A stretch of DNA of 64,000 nucleotides from NCBI GenBank assembly GCA_031257015.1, contig JAIRPK010000062.1:1-64000 (forward strand), given 5' to 3'. Below the pieces are notes generated by a model that was not told where the DNA came from, ran no database searches, and saw only the letters and a program-made list of their open reading frames with translations. Of the stretch, positions 8,809 through 17,870 are shown in pieces (position 1 is the first letter of the stretch; the number at the start of each line of letters is the position of its first letter). The position numbers were made by a program, and so were the translations under genes. Source of the DNA: Tannerellaceae bacterium (GTDB lineage: Bacteria > Bacteroidota > Bacteroidia > Bacteroidales > Tannerellaceae).

Positions 8809-9351
8809 ATGATTATCGCACAGAAGAAACGAAAAGAAAATATAATCGAATACATCTTATATATGTGGTACGTGGAGGATCTCATCCGGGCTAATCGCTT
8901 TGATTCGGATGAAATCGGCCGCACGCTTGTTAATGCTTACGACTGTCCGGAGGATGTCAGGCCTTCGATTGCACAGTGGTACGAGGAGCTGATGGATATG
9001 ATGAGGACGGAAGGCGTCAAGGAGAAGGGGCACATACAGATAAACAAAATTGTGGTCATGCAACTGGACGAGCTGCATCTTTCGCTTGTTAAATCGCCCC
9101 AGGATACGCTTTATCATTCCGTATATTTTAAAACCTTGCCTCTAATCGTTCAGCTCCGGGCAAAGGCGGGCGACGAACCGCAAAGCGAAATAGAGACTTG
9201 CCTCACTGCCATATATGGATATTCCATATTAAAGTTAAAAGAGAGCGAAGTTACACCCCTGACGGTTGAGGGAATGAAGCAGATTGCTACTTTCCTGGCG
9301 ATGCTCTCCGAGAGATATAAGGAATATAAGAATAGTAACCCAACATCTTAA
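8809..9351 (+). CDS. DUF4924 family protein
   Basis: A 180-residue mostly helical cytoplasmic protein beginning MIIAQKKRKENIIEYILYMW, the conserved start of the Bacteroidetes family DUF4924; this also fixes the start codon. No signal peptide or known catalytic motif is present. It is the first gene of an operon with rfbD (8 bases downstream) and prfC. I recall the same order from other Bacteroidales. Function unknown. The start codon follows the promoter -7 box by four bases, so the message probably lacks a 5' leader. Confidence 0.85.
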   Translation: MIIAQKKRKENIIEYILYMWYVEDLIRANRFDSDEIGRTLVNAYDCPEDVRPSIAQWYEELMDMMRTEGVKEKGHIQINKIVVMQLDELHLSLVKSPQDTLYHSVYFKTLPLIVQLRAKAGDEPQSEIETCLTAIYGYSILKLKESEVTPLTVEGMKQIATFLAMLSERYKEYKNSNPTS

Positions 9352-9359
9352 AAGTTAGA

Positions 9360-10229
9360 ATGATTATGAAGACTGTTTTAATTACAGGCGCCAAGGGGCA
9401 GCTGGGGAGGTCGCTCGAAGCACGGTTAAACTCCATGACGGAGGTCAAGAGCCTTTTCACCGACGTTGATGATCTCGACATCTGCAACAAGGAGGCAATC
9501 ACTGCCTTTATGGAGGCCAACTCCGTTAACTATATAATAAACTGTGCCGCGTATACGGCCGTCGACAAGGCCGAGGAGGAAGAAATTGTCTGTTTCCGCC
9601 TCAACAGGGATGCCGTTCGCAATATCGGGGAGGCGGCGACGCGCTTTAATGCAAAGATTATTCATATCTCGACGGATTATGTGTTCGACGGGACGAACAG
9701 CTTGCCTTACGTTGAAACGGATTATACATGTCCCGTATCGGCTTACGGTCGGAGCAAGCAGCAGGGGGAACTTATCCTGAGGGCAGTCTGTTCGGATGCC
9801 ATTATTATCAGAACTTCATGGCTGTATTCCGAATATGGAAACAATTTCGTTCGCACGATGATGAAGCTGGCCAAGGAGAAGGATGAACTGAATGTCGTCT
9901 TCGACCAGATAGGGACGCCGACTTATGCAGCGGATCTGGCAGAGGCAATTCTGGGAATTATCAAAAAGGCGGAGACTGAAAAGTTTTATCCGGGAATCTA
10001 TCATTTCAGCAATGAGGGTGTCGGAAGCTGGTATGACTTCGCACGGAAGATATTTGAGCTTGCCGGACTTGATTGTAAAGTCAATCCGATTAACACTAAG
10101 AATTATCCTTCACGGGCTTCACGACCCCAGTTCAGCGTTTTGGACAAGGGAAAGATCAAGAAAACCTTCGGACTGCAAATTCCGCACTGGGAAGACAGCC
10201 TTAAACGAATGATGCAAAACATTAGTTAG
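9360..10229 (+). CDS. rfbD: dTDP-4-dehydrorhamnose reductase
   Basis: An NADPH-dependent short-chain reductase catalysing the last step of dTDP-L-rhamnose synthesis for surface polysaccharide. The Rossmann motif TGAKGQLG is near residue 9, the catalytic YGRSK (YxxxK) near 128, and ISTDYVFDG near 97 are all family-typical; 289 residues is the normal length. It sits between DUF4924 and prfC with gaps of 8 and 1 bases. The other rml genes are not in the window. Confidence 0.93.
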   Translation: MIMKTVLITGAKGQLGRSLEARLNSMTEVKSLFTDVDDLDICNKEAITAFMEANSVNYIINCAAYTAVDKAEEEEIVCFRLNRDAVRNIGEAATRFNAKIIHISTDYVFDGTNSLPYVETDYTCPVSAYGRSKQQGELILRAVCSDAIIIRTSWLYSEYGNNFVRTMMKLAKEKDELNVVFDQIGTPTYAADLAEAILGIIKKAETEKFYPGIYHFSNEGVGSWYDFARKIFELAGLDCKVNPINTKNYPSRASRPQFSVLDKGKIKKTFGLQIPHWEDSLKRMMQNIS

Positions 10230-10230
10230 A

Positions 10231-11805
10231 ATGTACGAAGAGGAAATACACAAGCGGCGAACATTCGCCATAATCAGTCATCCCGATGCGGGAAAGACAA
10301 CATTAACGGAAAAGCTCCTCCTCTTTGGAGGAGCTATTCATGTGGCAGGGGCCGTCAAGTCTAACAAGATTCGGAAAACGGCCACGTCGGACTGGATGGA
10401 GATCGAAAAGCAGAGGGGGATTTCAGTAGCAACTTCCGTCATGGCTTTTGATTATGGCGGGCATAAGATTAATATCCTCGATACGCCGGGGCACCAGGAT
10501 TTTGCCGAGGATACTTACCGGACGCTGACGGCAGTCGACAGTGTTATAATTGTCATTGACGCTGCCAAGGGCGTAGAGCTTCAGACGCGCAAACTGATGG
10601 AAGTTTGCAGCATGAGGAAAACTCCCGTCATTGTTTTCGTAAACAAGATGGACCGTGAAGGAAAGGATCCATTTGACCTTCTCGACGAGATAGAAAAAGA
10701 GCTTCGCATCAGTGTTCGCCCTCTAAGCTGGCCAATTGATGCCGGTCAGCGTTTCCGAGGGGTCTATAATATATATGAGGAGAAGCTTGACCTGTATGCT
10801 CCGAGCAAACAGCATGTCACTGAAAGCATCGCGTTTGCCGACGTCCGCAGTCCGGAGCTGGAGAAGCATATCAGTCCCGAACAGGCCGTCAAGCTGAGGG
10901 CGGATATCGAACTTGTCGACGGGGTTTATCCGCCCTTTGATGCGGAGGACTATCTTAAAGGGGATATTGCGCCGGTTTTCTTCGGCTCGGCTCTGAATAA
11001 TTTCGGAGTGAAAGAACTGCTTGACTGCTTCCTGAAAATTGCGCCCTCTCCAAGAGCGGTAGGAGCGCTGGAACGCATTGTGCATCCTGAAGAGGAACGA
11101 TTCACGGGCTTTGTATTCAAAATACATGCGAATATGGATCCGAATCATCGCTCTTGCATAGCTTTTGTCAAAATTTGTTCGGGACGCTTTGAACGGAACG
11201 CTAATTATAAACATGTGCGTCAGGATAAGATGATGCGCTTCAGTAGCCCGACGGCTTTCATGGCGCAAAAGAAGGAGACCGTTGACGAGGCCTTTGCCGG
11301 GGATATTATCGGTCTCCCGGACACGGGCAACTTCAAGATCGGCGATACGCTGACCGAAGGGGAGGCGCTCCACTTCAAGGGTCTCCCCAGCTTCTCTCCC
11401 GAAATGTTCAAGTACATCGAGAATGCAGACCCGATGAAGGCCAAGCAGCTAAACAAAGGCATTGAGCAGCTAATGGACGAAGGCGTGGCTCAATTATTTA
11501 CCAATCGCTTTAATGGTCGTAAAATTATAGGCGCTGTCGGCCAACTTCAGTTTGAAGTCATTCAATACAGGCTTCTTCATGAATATGGCGCTCAATGCAG
11601 ATGGGAGGCCGCGAGCTTCTATAAAGCCTGTTGGATTGAAAGCGCTAATCTTTTAATGCTCGATAATTTCATGAAGCGCAAAGCGCAGTATATGGCAACC
11701 GACAGGGAGGGGCGTAATGTTTATCTCGCTGATTCGGCATACGTCCTGAATATGGCGCAGCAGGATTTCCCGGATATTAAGTTTCATTTTATTTCCGAAT
11801 TTTAA
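10231..11805 (+). CDS. prfC: Peptide chain release factor 3
   Basis: RF3 is a translational GTPase that recycles RF1/RF2 from the ribosome after termination. GTPase motifs are [10 protein letters not shown] near residue 17 (G1), RGISVATSV (G2 region), DTPGHQDF near 87 (G3) and NKMDRE near 141 (G4), followed by the EF-Tu-like domain 2 and the RF3-type C-terminal domain ([15 protein letters not shown]). Its 524 residues match the family. The ATG is one base after the rfbD stop, so translation is probably coupled. Confidence 0.96.
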   Translation: MYEEEIHKRRTFAIISHPDAGKTTLTEKLLLFGGAIHVAGAVKSNKIRKTATSDWMEIEKQRGISVATSVMAFDYGGHKINILDTPGHQDFAEDTYRTLTAVDSVIIVIDAAKGVELQTRKLMEVCSMRKTPVIVFVNKMDREGKDPFDLLDEIEKELRISVRPLSWPIDAGQRFRGVYNIYEEKLDLYAPSKQHVTESIAFADVRSPELEKHISPEQAVKLRADIELVDGVYPPFDAEDYLKGDIAPVFFGSALNNFGVKELLDCFLKIAPSPRAVGALERIVHPEEERFTGFVFKIHANMDPNHRSCIAFVKICSGRFERNANYKHVRQDKMMRFSSPTAFMAQKKETVDEAFAGDIIGLPDTGNFKIGDTLTEGEALHFKGLPSFSPEMFKYIENADPMKAKQLNKGIEQLMDEGVAQLFTNRFNGRKIIGAVGQLQFEVIQYRLLHEYGAQCRWEAASFYKACWIESANLLMLDNFMKRKAQYMATDREGRNVYLADSAYVLNMAQQDFPDIKFHFISEF

Positions 11806-11827
11806 GCGCACTTTTCCCCCAGCGCTT
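11804..11827. terminator. Terminator between convergent prfC and the ferredoxin gene
   Basis: AAGCGC and GCGCTT pair across a 12-base loop directly at the prfC stop and are followed by CCTTTTA. It is short, but there are only 26 bases between the convergent stops. Confidence 0.5.
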
Positions 11828-11831
11828 CCTT

Positions 11832-12716
11832 TTACCTTATCGCTTTCTGCGGACATATATCAGTGCATAAGCCGCAAGAAATACATTCGCTCGACCGGAC
11901 ACGTTTGCCGGCGGATATATATTTCATTACGTCTACATCCATTGGGCAGTTCGTGCTGCATTTTTTGCAGCTGATACATTTTTCGCCCGTCGGCGCTCGA
12001 TGAATAAGTGCGACGCCAGTCTGTGCTTTCATTACGATGGATACGGGGCATACAATCTTGCAGAACGCTCTTTTTTTCTTGAATTTAAAGGCCAGGGCAA
12101 TCGCGACGAGGTAATAAATGCTGTTTCCGACAATGAACCACATAAGTTGCCCACTTTTCCCTTGCGCTATTAGCCCTCCAGCTTTCTCATTCACATGATA
12201 TGTCGGCCAATCATAGCCCAGCCAGACGAAAATGAGCGGAACAAGCAGGGAGATGAGGAACGTCAGATAACGAATATATGTATATCGTTCCGGTATGGGC
12301 TTGTTCTCCTTAACAGGCAACCATTCCAAAACCGCTGCTGTCCAACATGCCCATCCGCAAAAGCCTCGCCCCCAGATAAAGGGACCGAGAAGCTTCGCAA
12401 TCGCATAATGAATCAGGACGCGAGTGAATATTCCGGTCGCAAGGAATAATAACGCATATATGACTGTTTCCTCCAGCTGCAGATTCTCGCGCTGCATGAG
12501 GCCGATGAAGACAAGGAAGACGGGCGCAATCATTAATATGCTGAGGCGTCGCCCAATCTGCCTGTCGCGGCCTTCGCGTCCTGATGATATTATTATGCCT
12601 GCCGTAATGCAGCCGCCTATCCATGGGAAGATGATGAAAAAGCCCCACCAGCGAAGGGCAATCGCGATAGACAGACCAATCAATAAGGGAATAAAATAAC
12701 TTAACTTGAACTTCAT
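11832..12716 (-). CDS. NapH-like membrane protein with two [4Fe-4S] motifs
   Basis: A polytopic membrane protein: several hydrophobic segments in residues 1-110, then the NapH/CcoG-type motif GRGFCGWAC near 119, more membrane helices to about 215, and two ferredoxin motifs at the C-terminus, CISCKKCSTNCP near 243 and CISCGLCTDICP near 280. Such proteins pass electrons between quinols and periplasmic or cytoplasmic partners. The start is placed at the ATG at 12716 (MKFKLSYFIP) because the in-frame extension to 12764 is not signal-like. No oxidoreductase subunit is adjacent, so its partner is unknown. Confidence 0.82.
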   Translation of the reverse strand: MKFKLSYFIPLLIGLSIAIALRWWGFFIIFPWIGGCITAGIIISSGREGRDRQIGRRLSILMIAPVFLVFIGLMQRENLQLEETVIYALLFLATGIFTRVLIHYAIAKLLGPFIWGRGFCGWACWTAAVLEWLPVKENKPIPERYTYIRYLTFLISLLVPLIFVWLGYDWPTYHVNEKAGGLIAQGKSGQLMWFIVGNSIYYLVAIALAFKFKKKRAFCKIVCPVSIVMKAQTGVALIHRAPTGEKCISCKKCSTNCPMDVDVMKYISAGKRVRSSECISCGLCTDICPQKAIR

Positions 12717-12998
12717 GCTTGCAAAATGATTATGAGTAATTAATGTATCAGGCTGGAAAAGCATCTCTTCTGGAGCTTTTCATAATAATAGACGTTTGAA
12801 GGTTCAATTTTATGACATCAGGAATAAAACTTTTGTGTCATGGTTTGTTGTGAGAGGAGGCGGGAGCTACCCGGCTGATGTTTTTTATGTTCGGGATTAT
12901 TATCTCTTGTCGGTTGCTGAAGTCATTGCCGCACTAATATTTTCGCGTACAGGTGCAGGAACATTTGTTGCTGTTTAATAATAGACTATTTCATTGGG

Positions 12999-13103
12999 CT
13001 ATTTATACTTGGCGTCTGAAGAAAATGTTCTTCGAGTACACGAAGTAGAAAAGGATAAATAACCAAAGATTGAAATACAAATAACTACGATTAACTTTTT
13101 CAT
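12999..13103 (-). CDS. Possible small lipoprotein (34 residues)
   Basis: A short minus-strand ORF: MKKLIVVICISIFGYLSF, then S-T-S-C and 12 polar residues to the stop. The Lys-Lys start, hydrophobic core and Cys at residue 22 look like a lipoprotein signal with almost no mature part. A -7 box TAATTTTG (13145-13152) precedes it by about 40 bases. Between them an 11-residue ORF starts at 13140, four bases after the box, and its TGA is one base before this ATG, suggesting coupled translation. No homologue can be checked here and chance is possible. Confidence 0.4.
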   Translation of the reverse strand: MKKLIVVICISIFGYLSFSTSCTRRTFSSDAKYK

Positions 13104-13144
13104 CTCAAATTTGATGCATTTTTTTATAACTGTAACTCATGATG

Positions 13145-13152
13145 CAAAATTA
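13145..13152 (-). promoter_or_regulatory. Possible -7 box upstream of the small lipoprotein ORF
   Basis: The minus strand reads TAATTTTG, followed by four bases and ATG at 13140, the same spacing as at the DUF4924, hflX and FAH genes. No -33 element is evident. Confidence 0.35.
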
Positions 13153-13332
13153 GAGAGTTCAATCTAAGGCATTGTTGTCTTTTCCCGTTTTAAATTTATC
13201 AGTTCTCACCTTATAGAAGTTGGGCTATTCTGATGCGATGACTCCTCTTAATAAAGCGAAGTTTTCCAGTGTGCCTTGCAGGGAGGATTTCGCTTCACTT
13301 TATGTCTTAAAACATGCCGCCTTCGCCCTGAA

Positions 13333-15078
13333 TCACCGCCGGAGATTTCTCTTCAGAGTAAAGAGGAACTCAAGGCCGCCGCCGAGACGGTTCTTTACCT
13401 GAATGTCGCCCTTGTGGAAGAGAATGGCATTCTTGACAATGGAGAGGCCGAGACCGGAACCGCCGGTGTCGCGGGTGCGCCCTTCGCTGATGCGGTAGAA
13501 ACGCTCGAAAAGGCGGCTGAGATGACGCTCATCGACGCCAAAACCGGTGTCGTAATAGCTGAAGTAGAGGTAGTTCTCGTCCAGCGAGTAGTTGTTGATG
13601 TTGATCTCTATGTCGTGCCCGCCGTAGCTGATAGAGTTGTCGATGAGGTTGCGGAAGACGGAGTAGAGGAGGGTGTAGCTGCCGTTGAGCGTGAGAGTAC
13701 TCTCAACGGAACTGACGAAGAGGATGTTGTTCGCATGGAGCTTGTCGCTAAGGTCGTCCCTTACTTCGCTGATGATTTGGGAGGGGTAGAGCAGTTCGAG
13801 GGGGAATTGAGAGGGAGCGTCTTCAATCTTGCTGATCAGCCCCGTATCTTCGATGAGATTGGAGAGGCGGATGGATTGCAGGAAGGCGCGGTCGAGAAAT
13901 TGCTTTTGCTTGTCGGCATCAAGCGCTTGGGACGTGAGCGTTTCGAGGTAGCCGCGAAGACTGGTAACGGGGGTGCGAAGCTCGTGGGCTATGTTGCTCG
14001 TCATCTCCTGCTTGAGAAGGCGGGTTTGTTCGACTTTGGTTATGTCTTTTATGATGATCTCAAAACTTTCGTCGTGGAATACGACCGCCTGCACGGAGAA
14101 TGTTTTGGCATTTTTTCTTATTCGGAAATCTGCATGGTTGTTTTCTCGGCTTGAGGAGGATATGAAGTCTGCTATCGGGCGGAAGGCCGGGGTATTGAGC
14201 GCGTCTTCGGCTCCAAGCATGGGCTGGTCTGAAATCAGGTTGATGTATTGAATGAAGCTGGTGTTTGAATAGATTGCCTTCATGTCGGGGCTAAAGATGC
14301 AGAGGCCTTCGCCGGAGAAACGGATGTGCCGGTTGAGCTTCCCGCGCTCGGCGATGATTGCCTGCCGCCCTTGCTCGCTTTGCTTGAAGATGTCGATGAG
14401 TTCGTTGCCGATGTCGCCCAGCTCGTCCTTGGGGAATGGCAGCTGGGAGGGCAGGGGGCGCCCTTGCTTGATGGCTGATGCAAATTCCTTGAGGCGGCGG
14501 ATGGACTGGCTGAAGCGACCGGCAATGTAGTTTATCATCAGAAGGACAACGATGAAGAGCACGCCCGTGAAATATATAAACAGATTGCCTGCCCGGAGCT
14601 GTTCCTGCATGTTCGTATTATATGGAAGGGCTACGCGGATGAAATTTCCATCCTCGAACCGCCGGGCGTAATAAAGGTATTTATGTCCTGTCGAGCCGGA
14701 GCGTCTTAGCGTCGAACCGTGCGACTTCTCGGTGGCGTCCTTTATTTCAGGGCGATGGCGGTGGTTGTCGAGCAGGGAAATATCGTTCACTTCATTATCC
14801 GCAAGTACGCGACCGGCGCTGTCGATTATGGAGATGCGAACCTCGGAGGGAAGGATGTGCCGGAGTTCCTCCCCGGCTTTTTCCGCATCGTCGAATCCTT
14901 GCGGATGGCGGAGGATGGCGGCATGAACAACGCCGGCATAACCGTCCAGCCGACTTTCGAGCGCTGCACGACGAAGGGATTCTTCCTGCTTGCCTTCGAT
15001 AAGGATTACGCCGGAGGAGAAGAGCAGAAAGATGCCGAGGATGCCGGCAAACATGCGATGGCGGTATGTGATTTTCAT
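13333..15078 (-). CDS. Membrane sensor histidine kinase (PhoR-like)
   Basis: A transmembrane segment near residues 8-27 is followed by a periplasmic sensor region to about 165, a second membrane segment near 168-190, a HAMP-like linker and a PAS-like region (about 240-350). The kinase core has the phospho-acceptor His in SNIAHELRTP near 362, the N box RNLIDNSISYGG, the D/G1 box DTGFGV and the G2 box GGSGLGLSI. The start overlaps the end of the response regulator gene by 4 bases, so the pair form one operon. The stimulus is unknown; phosphate sensing is not implied by the name alone. Confidence 0.93.
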   Translation of the reverse strand: MKITYRHRMFAGILGIFLLFSSGVILIEGKQEESLRRAALESRLDGYAGVVHAAILRHPQGFDDAEKAGEELRHILPSEVRISIIDSAGRVLADNEVNDISLLDNHRHRPEIKDATEKSHGSTLRRSGSTGHKYLYYARRFEDGNFIRVALPYNTNMQEQLRAGNLFIYFTGVLFIVVLLMINYIAGRFSQSIRRLKEFASAIKQGRPLPSQLPFPKDELGDIGNELIDIFKQSEQGRQAIIAERGKLNRHIRFSGEGLCIFSPDMKAIYSNTSFIQYINLISDQPMLGAEDALNTPAFRPIADFISSSSRENNHADFRIRKNAKTFSVQAVVFHDESFEIIIKDITKVEQTRLLKQEMTSNIAHELRTPVTSLRGYLETLTSQALDADKQKQFLDRAFLQSIRLSNLIEDTGLISKIEDAPSQFPLELLYPSQIISEVRDDLSDKLHANNILFVSSVESTLTLNGSYTLLYSVFRNLIDNSISYGGHDIEININNYSLDENYLYFSYYDTGFGVDERHLSRLFERFYRISEGRTRDTGGSGLGLSIVKNAILFHKGDIQVKNRLGGGLEFLFTLKRNLRR

Positions 15079-15782
15079 ATATGCGGATGATTTTCGGAAT
15101 GGGAAAACATGTATCCATGTCCGGTGCGGGTGACTATGCAGTCGGAATAGCGGCCTAGCTTTTTCCGCAAACGAGTGATGTGGACGTCAACCGTCCGTTC
15201 GAGAACGATGCCTTCATTGCTCCAGGCATTGTCTAAAATGTCAGTGCGGGTGAGGAACTCGCCTTCGTGCTTGAGCATGAGGAGGAGGATGTTGTACTCT
15301 GTCCGCGTGATCTCAACGGTGCAATTGTCGACGAGGAGGGTTTTCGTGCGAGTGTTGAGGGCTATTCCGCCGGCTTGCAGAACATGCTGCACAGGTTTGT
15401 GCGTCCCGCCGCGCTTGAGGACGCTTTTCACCCTGGCGATAACCTCCTTGATGGAAAAGGGCTTGGATATATAGTCGTCGCCTCCGATGGAGAAGCCGGT
15501 GAGCATGTCGTTCTCGGCTTTCCTGGCCGTAAGGAAAATGATGGGAATCTGATTACCGTCCTTGCGAATCATGTCGGCCATCTTGAAGCCTGACATCTTG
15601 CTCATCATTACGTCGAGGAGGATAAGGCGGTGCCTGGGCGACAGGAGCGAGAGGGCTTCTTCTGCCGAGGCGGCCATGTCGGTGTGATAGCCTTCGTTTT
15701 CGAGATTGAATTGCAGGATTTCGCGTATGTCCGGCTCGTCATCGACTATCAATATGTGCGTATTGCTTGCTTGAGTTTCCAT
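15075..15782 (-). CDS. OmpR-family response regulator
   Basis: The receiver domain (residues about 8-120) has the acidic pocket DDEPD, the phospho-acceptor Asp in LILLDVMMSK near 54, and the conserved Lys in ISKPF near 107. The C-terminal winged-helix DNA-binding domain (about 140-230) includes LTRTEYNILLLMLKHEGEFLTR-like sequence and VDVHITRLRKKLG. It resembles the RprY/PhoB group. It is the first gene of the operon, upstream of the kinase. A dyad just before the start (15796-15825) could be its own operator, but that is untested. Confidence 0.93.
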   Translation of the reverse strand: METQASNTHILIVDDEPDIREILQFNLENEGYHTDMAASAEEALSLLSPRHRLILLDVMMSKMSGFKMADMIRKDGNQIPIIFLTARKAENDMLTGFSIGGDDYISKPFSIKEVIARVKSVLKRGGTHKPVQHVLQAGGIALNTRTKTLLVDNCTVEITRTEYNILLLMLKHEGEFLTRTDILDNAWSNEGIVLERTVDVHITRLRKKLGRYSDCIVTRTGHGYMFSHSENHPHI

Positions 15783-15795
15783 GCTTGCATATTAA

Positions 15796-15825
15796 TTGAA
15801 CGCTACTAAGTTAGCGATAGTTCAA
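15796..15825. promoter_or_regulatory. Dyad upstream of the response regulator
   Basis: Outer arms TTGAA/TTCAA and inner arms CGCTA/TAGCG form an interrupted palindrome 14 bases before the response regulator start. It could be an operator or an mRNA leader hairpin. Confidence 0.3.
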
Positions 15826-15869
15826 CTGGAATTGTTAAGATACGGTTACAAATAGCTCCGGGAATAAAA

Positions 15870-16769
15870 ATTTGGAATTTGCTGCCTTTCCCGCAAGAGG
15901 GAAACCGTTCCTGCAAAAATTTTGGAGCATTTCCCTAAGGGGGAAAGTGTCCTGAAAAAATCATGAGGGATTCCCCCAAAGGGGAAAACGTCCTGTAAAA
16001 ATTTTGTAGCATTTCCCAAAGGGGAAAAGCGTCCCGAAAAAATCGTGAAGGATTCCCCTAAGGGGGAAAACGTCCCGAAAAAATCATGAGTGATTCCCCC
16101 AAGGGGGAAACCGTTCGTTCAAAAATTTTGGAGCTACCCCCCATGGGGAAAAGTGTCCTGAAAAAATCATGAGTGATTTCCCCAAAGGGGAAAGCGTTCG
16201 TTCAAAAATTTTGTAGCATTTCCCTAAGGTGGAAAGCGTCCCGAAAAAATCATGAGGGATTCCCTCAAGGGGGAAACCGTTCGTTCAAAAATTTTGTAGC
16301 ATTTCCCTAAGGTGGAAAGCGTCCCGAAAAAATCATGAGTGATTCCCCCAAGGGGGAAACCGTTCGTTCAAAAATTTTGGAGGATTCCCCTAAGGGGGAA
16401 AACGTCCCGAAAAAATCGTGAGTGATTCCCCCAAGGGGGAAACCGTTCGTTCAAAAATTTTGGAGCTACCCCCCATGGGGAAAAGTGTCCTGAAAAAATC
16501 GTGAGTGATTCCCCCAAGGGGGAAACCGTTCGTTCAAAAATTTTGGAGCTACCCCCCATGGGGAAAAGTGTCCTGAAAAAATCATGAAGGATTCTCCCAA
16601 AGGGGAAAGCGTTCGTTCAAAAATTTTGGAGCATTTCCCTAAGGGGAAAAGTGTCCTGAAAAAATCATGAAGGATTTCCTCAAAGGTGAAAACGTCCTGC
16701 AAAAATTTTGAAGCAACCCCTCATGGGGTAAAGTGTCCTGAAAAAATAATGATGGATTCCCCTAAAAAG
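15870..16769. repeat. Array A2: about 21 units of 40-42 bp, the largest array
   Basis: Each unit contains a G/C dyad of the form TTCCCCCAAGGGGGAA plus an A/T element, alternately CAAAAATTTTG (itself a dyad) and CTGAAAAAATCATGAG. Units starting at the GGGGAAA junction are 42, 41, 40, 42 and 41 bases apart at the left end. The two A/T elements mostly alternate, giving a super-unit of about 83 bp. The array fills the spacer between the terminator of the metallopeptidase gene and the start region of the response regulator. Unit length drifts by single bases, which argues against coding use. Confidence 0.92.
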
Positions 16770-16801
16770 GAAAGCCTCCCGGAAAATTTCGGGAGGCTTT
16801 C
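16770..16801 (-). terminator. Terminator after the metallopeptidase-like gene
   Basis: A perfect 12-bp stem (GAAAGCCTCCCG/CGGGAGGCTTTC) with an 8-base loop; on the minus strand it is followed by CTTTTT. It abuts the end of array A2 and may derive from a repeat unit. Confidence 0.75.
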
Positions 16802-16850
16802 TGACTGGTCTTTTTTACTCGTTTTTTAAACTTTTAGCCCAGCGCCTGTA

Positions 16851-17741
16851 TTATTTCGGCTGCCAGTTGTAAAGATTGACTTTCTTATGGCGGCTGATTT
16901 GTCGGGTCGTTTTGGGGAAGAAGCGGGAGAGGATGTTGTACAGGCGGGGATCGTAGCGTTCAAGTTCCTCGCGGGTGTTGATTTTGTTATGTTTTCCGTC
17001 GCCGTTATCATCGTCCACTTCGGCGTTGACGTTGAACCAGTCTTGTACGCCTTCTGCCCAGTATTCGGCTATGTTTGTCGCGGCATAGACGTTTGTCCAC
17101 CGACCTTCGGCAACGGCAGAGTCGAGCGCCGACTGAAGCTCGCGGTTGAAGTCGGGATAGACCGGGGCGATGCCTGCGAAGTGGATGGTATGGGCAAATT
17201 CGTGGATGAGGATGTCTTCGGCGTGGTATTTGTCTATCTGATAGGCGAGGATGTTCTCTTCGGCGCATGTGGACAGCGGCTCGTCCAAATCTCCGCCAAG
17301 GCCGCGGGCGCGGACGTCCCAGTTCAGGGATGTGTCGTTCTTCAGGTAGGCGTGTTCGGGGATGTCGGTCGTGCCTTCGTAACGTGCCATGATGCCTATG
17401 CGCGTGTTGCGGGAGGTTAGCGACTGCATCACTTCGGGGGGAAGGGCGTCGGCCAGGCTTTTTATCGAGATATATGCGGCGTAGAAGCAGCTGTCGGGCA
17501 CGCGCCATGAACTGACGACGTGGATGCCGCTTACGTTCATGTATTTTTTGTAGAAGGCGTCGAGGTGAAGCGAATCGGGAGGCGGGCTTATCAGCGGCGT
17601 GTCCGTGAGTGCGACAAAACCGCCGGCGTCGGAGGCTGTCTCCATGCAGGTATTGCTGCCTGTCCGGGTCGTGCATCCGACCGGCAGGAGGCAGAGGAGA
17701 AGGAAGGATGAAATCAGTTTGATGGTCTTCGTAATAATCAT
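16851..17741 (-). CDS. Metallopeptidase-like lipoprotein with HEFAH motif
   Basis: A lipoprotein signal with Cys near residue 23 (L-P-V-G-C). The centre holds ILIHEFAHTIH near 178, an HExxH zinc site, and AEYWAEGVQDWF near 225, whose Glu could be the third ligand as in gluzincin-type peptidases. Conserved-looking aromatic and Asn residues (WFNVNAEVDDDNGDG) follow. I do not recognise a named peptidase family with confidence; anthrax-lethal-factor-like and related secreted peptidases share this general layout. It is probably anchored in the outer membrane or periplasm. Proteolysis is inferred from the motif only. Confidence 0.7.
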   Translation of the reverse strand: MIITKTIKLISSFLLLCLLPVGCTTRTGSNTCMETASDAGGFVALTDTPLISPPPDSLHLDAFYKKYMNVSGIHVVSSWRVPDSCFYAAYISIKSLADALPPEVMQSLTSRNTRIGIMARYEGTTDIPEHAYLKNDTSLNWDVRARGLGGDLDEPLSTCAEENILAYQIDKYHAEDILIHEFAHTIHFAGIAPVYPDFNRELQSALDSAVAEGRWTNVYAATNIAEYWAEGVQDWFNVNAEVDDDNGDGKHNKINTREELERYDPRLYNILSRFFPKTTRQISRHKKVNLYNWQPK

Positions 17742-17870
17742 TCGGAAGCTGATGAGAATAGTTTTTCCCTGGTAAGGATGCTTCGATGGGATATTTCTTT
17801 TGCCGGCGTTGCTCTGGTTTGACTGGAATTTTAGAGAGCGCGGGGTAGAGTAAATGGTGGGAAGGAGCGT

